Of a stretch of DNA of 8,319 nt, positions 5,173 to 8,319 are shown piece after piece (the stretch's first letter is position 1; the number at the start of each line of letters is the position of its first letter). A program made the position numbers and the translations under genes. Origin of the DNA: Candidatus Hydrogenedentota bacterium (lineage in GTDB: Bacteria > Hydrogenedentota > Hydrogenedentia > Hydrogenedentiales > GCA-2746185); NCBI GenBank assembly GCA_012965445.1, contig DTSJ01000366.1:1-8319 (forward strand). The letters are read 5' to 3'. The notes beneath the pieces were generated by a model. That model was given only the letters and a program-made list of their open reading frames with translations. It did no database searches and was not told the DNA's origin.

Positions 5173-7350
5173 TTACTGCAGCCATACAGGTTGTGAAATG
5201 ACCCCGTTAGCCGCCACATCCCATGCTTCGAAACGCACCCACGTCTTACTACTCAGGTCAACGGGCAGTTCCACTGTATGCTCACCGTAGGCACTGGTTT
5301 CAGAAAGGTCGATACGCTTCCGCTCAACCGTCTTGCCGTCGCCGATGATCACCTCGGCGAAAGCCATCGGGAAGGTCCATGTCAACTTGGCCTTAAGGAT
5401 TGTGGGCCCCGAGGAATTGAGCTTCAAAGTCTCACCCGAGGCCTTCCCGCCAACGGTAAAGCTAGGCATCAACACCTCCCCTGTAGAGATGAAAAAGGCC
5501 CCATCGCGCAGGGCATTCAAGACTGGCGCCCAGCCGTCCTTATACTCTGGAACACGGTCGAGTCGCAGATAGTTAATGTTCGCATGGGCGTAGAACTCGG
5601 TCGTTCGATCGACCTGAAAAATATCCACTTCACCGACGATCTGTTTCTTGGTACCCCAGTTCGCCGAGTCGTCAAGCAGGTCCAGCACACGCCAGCCAAG
5701 GCGATCTCGTGAGAGATCGGCAGGCATCGCTTTCCAGGCCCCGCCTAGGTAGCGATCGGACTTAAAAAAGGGCTTATCGCGGTAACTGTCCGGGTAACCT
5801 GTGGACGACTTAATGCGCGGGTGAGCGGTCCACATCAAGCCATCTTCGCGCTCCATGAGCTCCAGGACATCTTCGGCGCTCCCCACATGATAGACGCGAC
5901 CGAAGTCCGGATGCTCCTCAACGAAGGGTTTACCCTTGGGCCGGCCCAGAGACCACATCACCGGATTCGGGAAGAAGCTGATCCAATGTCCCCCCAAGTG
6001 TACATTGGGCTCCTCGCCAGGGAGCAACAACAACTCTTCATCCGAGAGCCTGGCGCATTCGTCGTGGAGAGTCTTCAGTAGCGCGAAGGCTTTCCTAGGG
6101 CTACGTCGCTCTCGCCCGAGACGGTTATGAAATTCGCCCAGATGAACGATCTGCACACCGGCGTTCTTAAACACCTCAACAAACTCGGGTTTCTCAAGTG
6201 CTGGTGGCACGCCGTCTGACTTACTTTCCTCGCGTGCATCAATTAACTGTGTTGTATGCTCGATGTGGTAGTGGCTGGTGAAGGTCTTATACCCTTCGAC
6301 CTTCGCGAAACGGTCGCCATGCGTGTAGGCCTTGACGCGCTCGAAGAGTTTTTCACCACCGTCTCGTGAGGGGAGCCAGAAAACACCCAGCTTATGCTCC
6401 GTTTCCGGTGGCGCATTGAACCATGGCACCCAGCGATTATCGCCCTGAGGATCCTGGCGAATTCCGATGCCAAAGCCGGACACGTGATTTAAATAGTTGT
6501 TTCCACGCCAAGTGAAGCCCAGGTTGTAGGCCTCATCGAGTGGGTAAAAATACCGGTGCGGAGGTGGAAATATAGCAACACTTCCCGTCTCAGTCTCAAC
6601 CGCGATGGTGCGATGACGAACCTTCTCAGGGGCTGCGACTTGTTCCCCTGCCTTGGCGCGATGGAGTTTATCGTCAAGCCCTATCCATACGGTGGATCTA
6701 TCGTCTGGGGCGTAAGTCAATCCCGCATCATAAAGAAGCGCCTGTGAATCTTTTTCCGTTGTGACAACTGCCTGCACGTGGATCAAATCGCAGCCGGCAT
6801 ATAAGGTGAAGCGGAGTTTTCCCGCGAATCCCTGTCCCTCAAGACCGTCAAGATCAATCACACAGCGCTGGCCCATACTGCGCACCACAGCGCCTTTGAG
6901 TGTCAGCGACAGTGGCCCGGATTGGCGGGGTTTCCGGTCGACATGATCAAAGAAAATGGTCCAGCCGTTCTGCTTCTTCAGATCGCGTTCAGCGAGGGTC
7001 AGAACCGTGACTGGGTCAGCATCGCGCAGGATGATCTCGGGCTTCTCCTCGCCTGAGGCCACCGCAATCGAAGATACAACAGCCCCCTGACCGGAGAGAT
7101 TCAGTGTCAGTTCAGTGGCGCCTTCCGGCGTCTTCCAGTGCACCACGAGGGTTTCATCTTGATGACGAATCGATACACCGCAGGCCGGGTCATAGGCACT
7201 CAGGTCCATCGGCGCGGCCTCTACGGTTTGGGCTAGGCCAATGGTCATGCAAACCAACATCGCTAACCAGGCACGGCGAATGGTAACCTTTGCCAAATAA
7301 ACGTAGGTCGCCGTATCGAACGGCATACGATCTTCAAGTGTATAAATCAT
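5173..7350 (-). CDS. secreted PHP-type (CehA/McbA-like) metallohydrolase of unknown substrate
   Basis: This 725-aa protein has an export signal: a charged stretch (KVTIRR, 21-26), a hydrophobic core (AWLAMLVCMTIGLA, 27-40) and a likely cleavage after VEA (about 45). The n-region before it is unusually long, so the true start may lie inside the first 20 codons; GAAGAAA before the ATG gives only weak support. Residues about 50-345 are beta-rich with no motif I recognise. The middle part (about 355-625) has PHP-like metal motifs: SHYHIEH (359-365), HLGEFH (403-408), GEEPNVHLGGHW (445-456), WTAHPR (507-512) and GEVDIFQVD (573-581). It then has 'ALRDGAFFISTGEV' (613-626), typical of CehA-like proteins, and a C-terminal Ig-like beta domain (to 725). 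PHP enzymes are phosphoesterases or hydrolases with 2-3 metal ions. The segment around HPDFGRVYHVGS and SDRYLGGAWKAMPADLS (480-547) resembles proteins I associate with Planctomycetes. It is probably periplasmic, single-gene and convergent with the reductase; the substrate is unknown. Confidence 0.75.
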   Translation of the reverse strand: MIYTLEDRMPFDTATYVYLAKVTIRRAWLAMLVCMTIGLAQTVEAAPMDLSAYDPACGVSIRHQDETLVVHWKTPEGATELTLNLSGQGAVVSSIAVASGEEKPEIILRDADPVTVLTLAERDLKKQNGWTIFFDHVDRKPRQSGPLSLTLKGAVVRSMGQRCVIDLDGLEGQGFAGKLRFTLYAGCDLIHVQAVVTTEKDSQALLYDAGLTYAPDDRSTVWIGLDDKLHRAKAGEQVAAPEKVRHRTIAVETETGSVAIFPPPHRYFYPLDEAYNLGFTWRGNNYLNHVSGFGIGIRQDPQGDNRWVPWFNAPPETEHKLGVFWLPSRDGGEKLFERVKAYTHGDRFAKVEGYKTFTSHYHIEHTTQLIDAREESKSDGVPPALEKPEFVEVFKNAGVQIVHLGEFHNRLGRERRSPRKAFALLKTLHDECARLSDEELLLLPGEEPNVHLGGHWISFFPNPVMWSLGRPKGKPFVEEHPDFGRVYHVGSAEDVLELMEREDGLMWTAHPRIKSSTGYPDSYRDKPFFKSDRYLGGAWKAMPADLSRDRLGWRVLDLLDDSANWGTKKQIVGEVDIFQVDRTTEFYAHANINYLRLDRVPEYKDGWAPVLNALRDGAFFISTGEVLMPSFTVGGKASGETLKLNSSGPTILKAKLTWTFPMAFAEVIIGDGKTVERKRIDLSETSAYGEHTVELPVDLSSKTWVRFEAWDVAANGVISQPVWLQ

Positions 7351-8049
7351 AATCGTTTCTTCTACGACTCATTTAATTAGCCTCCCAAGCAGCCCCCATC
7401 AAACAACACTACATGCCGGATATTGTTGCAAAAACGGAGTGCATCTTCAAGGGAGGCACCTCGCCCCCCTCACGTCCATTGAATTATCGCGTAGGGTCAA
7501 TAAACTCAGACCAACATAAAGCCTTTGCTCAAAACCCAAACTGACGACCACCAGCGACTGGCACAGGTACTCCAGAATTCCAAGCCTGAAATTCTGCGAC
7601 CTCTACATCCCCAGTGTAGCGCGCTGCCGGAACCTTAGAGGGCAATCTCTTCTAGGTGAAACCCATTGAGAAATAAAAATCGTGTGGCTTGACGTCTTGG
7701 TAGAAAACCAGAGTTTCAAAGGTTCAATTGTATATCGCCCAAGTGTCGGAAGTGCGTGCAGACAACGCATACTTACCAACTTCAGTACTTTCAGATTCGC
7801 TAGATTTATCAGGATTCAAGGGGTAGTACTACACGATCGCCCATCAACTACGAAAACAACGTCAGACAGCACAATAAGCTAGCGGCATAATTTCTCGGAT
7901 CGACTGCCCACTATGGATAAAGCAATACAGCCACAAGAAACCGAATCATCAGCTATTCATGTAGCCTGAATATTTTGACCTTACGCGGTGATTGACCGTA
8001 GTGACATCGCTGTGTTAGTTTCCTTTGATTGGGAAAGGTAAGGGTATGT
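7351..8049. other. gene-free region between divergent genes
   Basis: About 700 bp with no credible coding frame; the 66-codon GTG frame at 7682-7882 has low-complexity, unfamiliar sequence and no ribosome site. It must hold the promoters of the minus-strand metallohydrolase and of the plus-strand cytochrome gene. TTGACC occurs twice near the right end (7975-7980 and 7992-7997) and resembles a -35 box, but no good -10 follows at 16-18 bp. One near-repeat of the middle gap is at 7489-7509. No tRNA or other RNA gene was recognised. Confidence 0.5.
7489..7509 (+). repeat. 21-bp near-repeat, copy 2
   Basis: GCGTAGGGTC followed by AAT then AAACTCAG. It differs from 4559-4579 at two positions and lies about 140 bp upstream of the metallohydrolase start codon, in the same orientation as the other copy. 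Confidence 0.4.
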
Positions 8050-8319
8050 GTGCATAGATTGATCGTCAACGCAGGCTTGGCCGTCGCAATGGCGGTGACT
8101 GCGAACAGTACTGCCGAAGAGTCTATTCGTTTTGATATAGACGTGTGGCCAATCCTAGTATCACGATGTTTGGAATGTCACGGCGAACAAAAACAGGAAG
8201 GTGAACTCCGCCTGGATTCACCGAGTCATATTCGCGCAGACGGCCAATTTGGAGATATCGTCTCTCCTGGATCGCCTTTCGATAGCGCTATATTCGAATT
8301 GATTTCCCTCCCCTCGGAT
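8050..8319 (+). CDS. planctomycete-type cytochrome c (PSCyt1) protein, N-terminal part
   Basis: The gene runs off the right edge after 90 codons. The GTG at 8050 is the most likely start: an in-frame stop lies at 8026-8028, and a purine-rich AAGGTAAGGG sits just upstream. An ATG at 8046 in another frame reads only three codons (M-C-A-stop) and overlaps the GTG, which might tie down translation. Residues 1-22 form a signal peptide (LIVNAGLAVAMAVTA core). The mature part has 'RFDIDVWPILVSRCLECHG' with the heme-binding CLECH (40-44), then 'KQEGELRLDS' and 'GDIVSPGSPFDSAIFELI', the standard PSCyt1 order. Full-length members usually continue into PSD1/DUF1549-DUF1553 domains or stay as small-domain repeats; this cannot be seen here. 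Such proteins are exported and typical of Planctomycetes and Verrucomicrobia; their role is mostly uncharacterised, often linked to sulfatase and polysaccharide loci. Confidence 0.88.
   Translation, partial: MHRLIVNAGLAVAMAVTANSTAEESIRFDIDVWPILVSRCLECHGEQKQEGELRLDSPSHIRADGQFGDIVSPGSPFDSAIFELISLPSD

Noticed and set aside
7682..7882. 66-codon frame starting with GTG in the right-hand gap
   Set aside because: No ribosome site, no recognisable domain, and codon choice unlike the neighbouring genes.
7975..8017. Sigma-70 promoter using the two TTGACC boxes
   Set aside because: No hexamer at 16-18 bp downstream matches a -10 box well enough to be called.

Overview
The window looks like a piece of a Planctomycetes (possibly Verrucomicrobia) chromosome or metagenome contig. 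The best taxonomic clue is the truncated gene at the right edge. It encodes a secreted protein with a planctomycete-type cytochrome c (PSCyt1) start: one CXXCH heme motif inside the usual 'F..DI.PIL...C..CHG..K..G.LRLDS' framework. Large intergenic gaps with short repeats, moderate GC and a large secreted PHP-type metallohydrolase fit the same group.

Left part (about 1-4509) is a compact accessory-metabolism block. A class III aminotransferase (3' end only) overlaps by 4 bp (ATGA) an FAD-dependent oxidoreductase of the DAO fold. Converging on them is a minus-strand transporter of the GlpT/UhpT organophosphate:phosphate antiporter type. It keeps arginines equivalent to both phosphate-binding arginines of GlpT. 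Divergent from the transporter is an iron-type alcohol dehydrogenase that closely resembles phosphonoacetaldehyde reductases (PhpC/HEPD type). My reading is a phosphonate locus: the aminotransferase-fold and FAD enzymes could act on aminoethylphosphonate-like amines, the reductase could interconvert phosphonoacetaldehyde and 2-hydroxyethylphosphonate, and the transporter could move a phosphonate or organophosphate. Only the family assignments are well supported; the pathway is inference. No PEP mutase, phosphonopyruvate decarboxylase, PhnX or PhnA is visible here.

Middle gap (4510-5172) has no credible gene but is rich in small repeats. These are four AACAGGGAA copies at 21-22 bp spacing, two hairpins, a 15-bp imperfect inverted repeat and some further short duplications.

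Right part: a minus-strand secreted metallohydrolase of 725 aa (5173-7350), a roughly 700-bp gene-free stretch, and then the start of the PSCyt1 gene on the plus strand. One short sequence from the middle gap recurs in the right-hand gap, so near-copies flank the metallohydrolase gene.

A structural warning: bases 1-31 are an exact reverse complement of 1734-1764, and the aminotransferase reading frame loses its homology at that point. The left edge is therefore either a genuine rearrangement junction or an assembly artefact.
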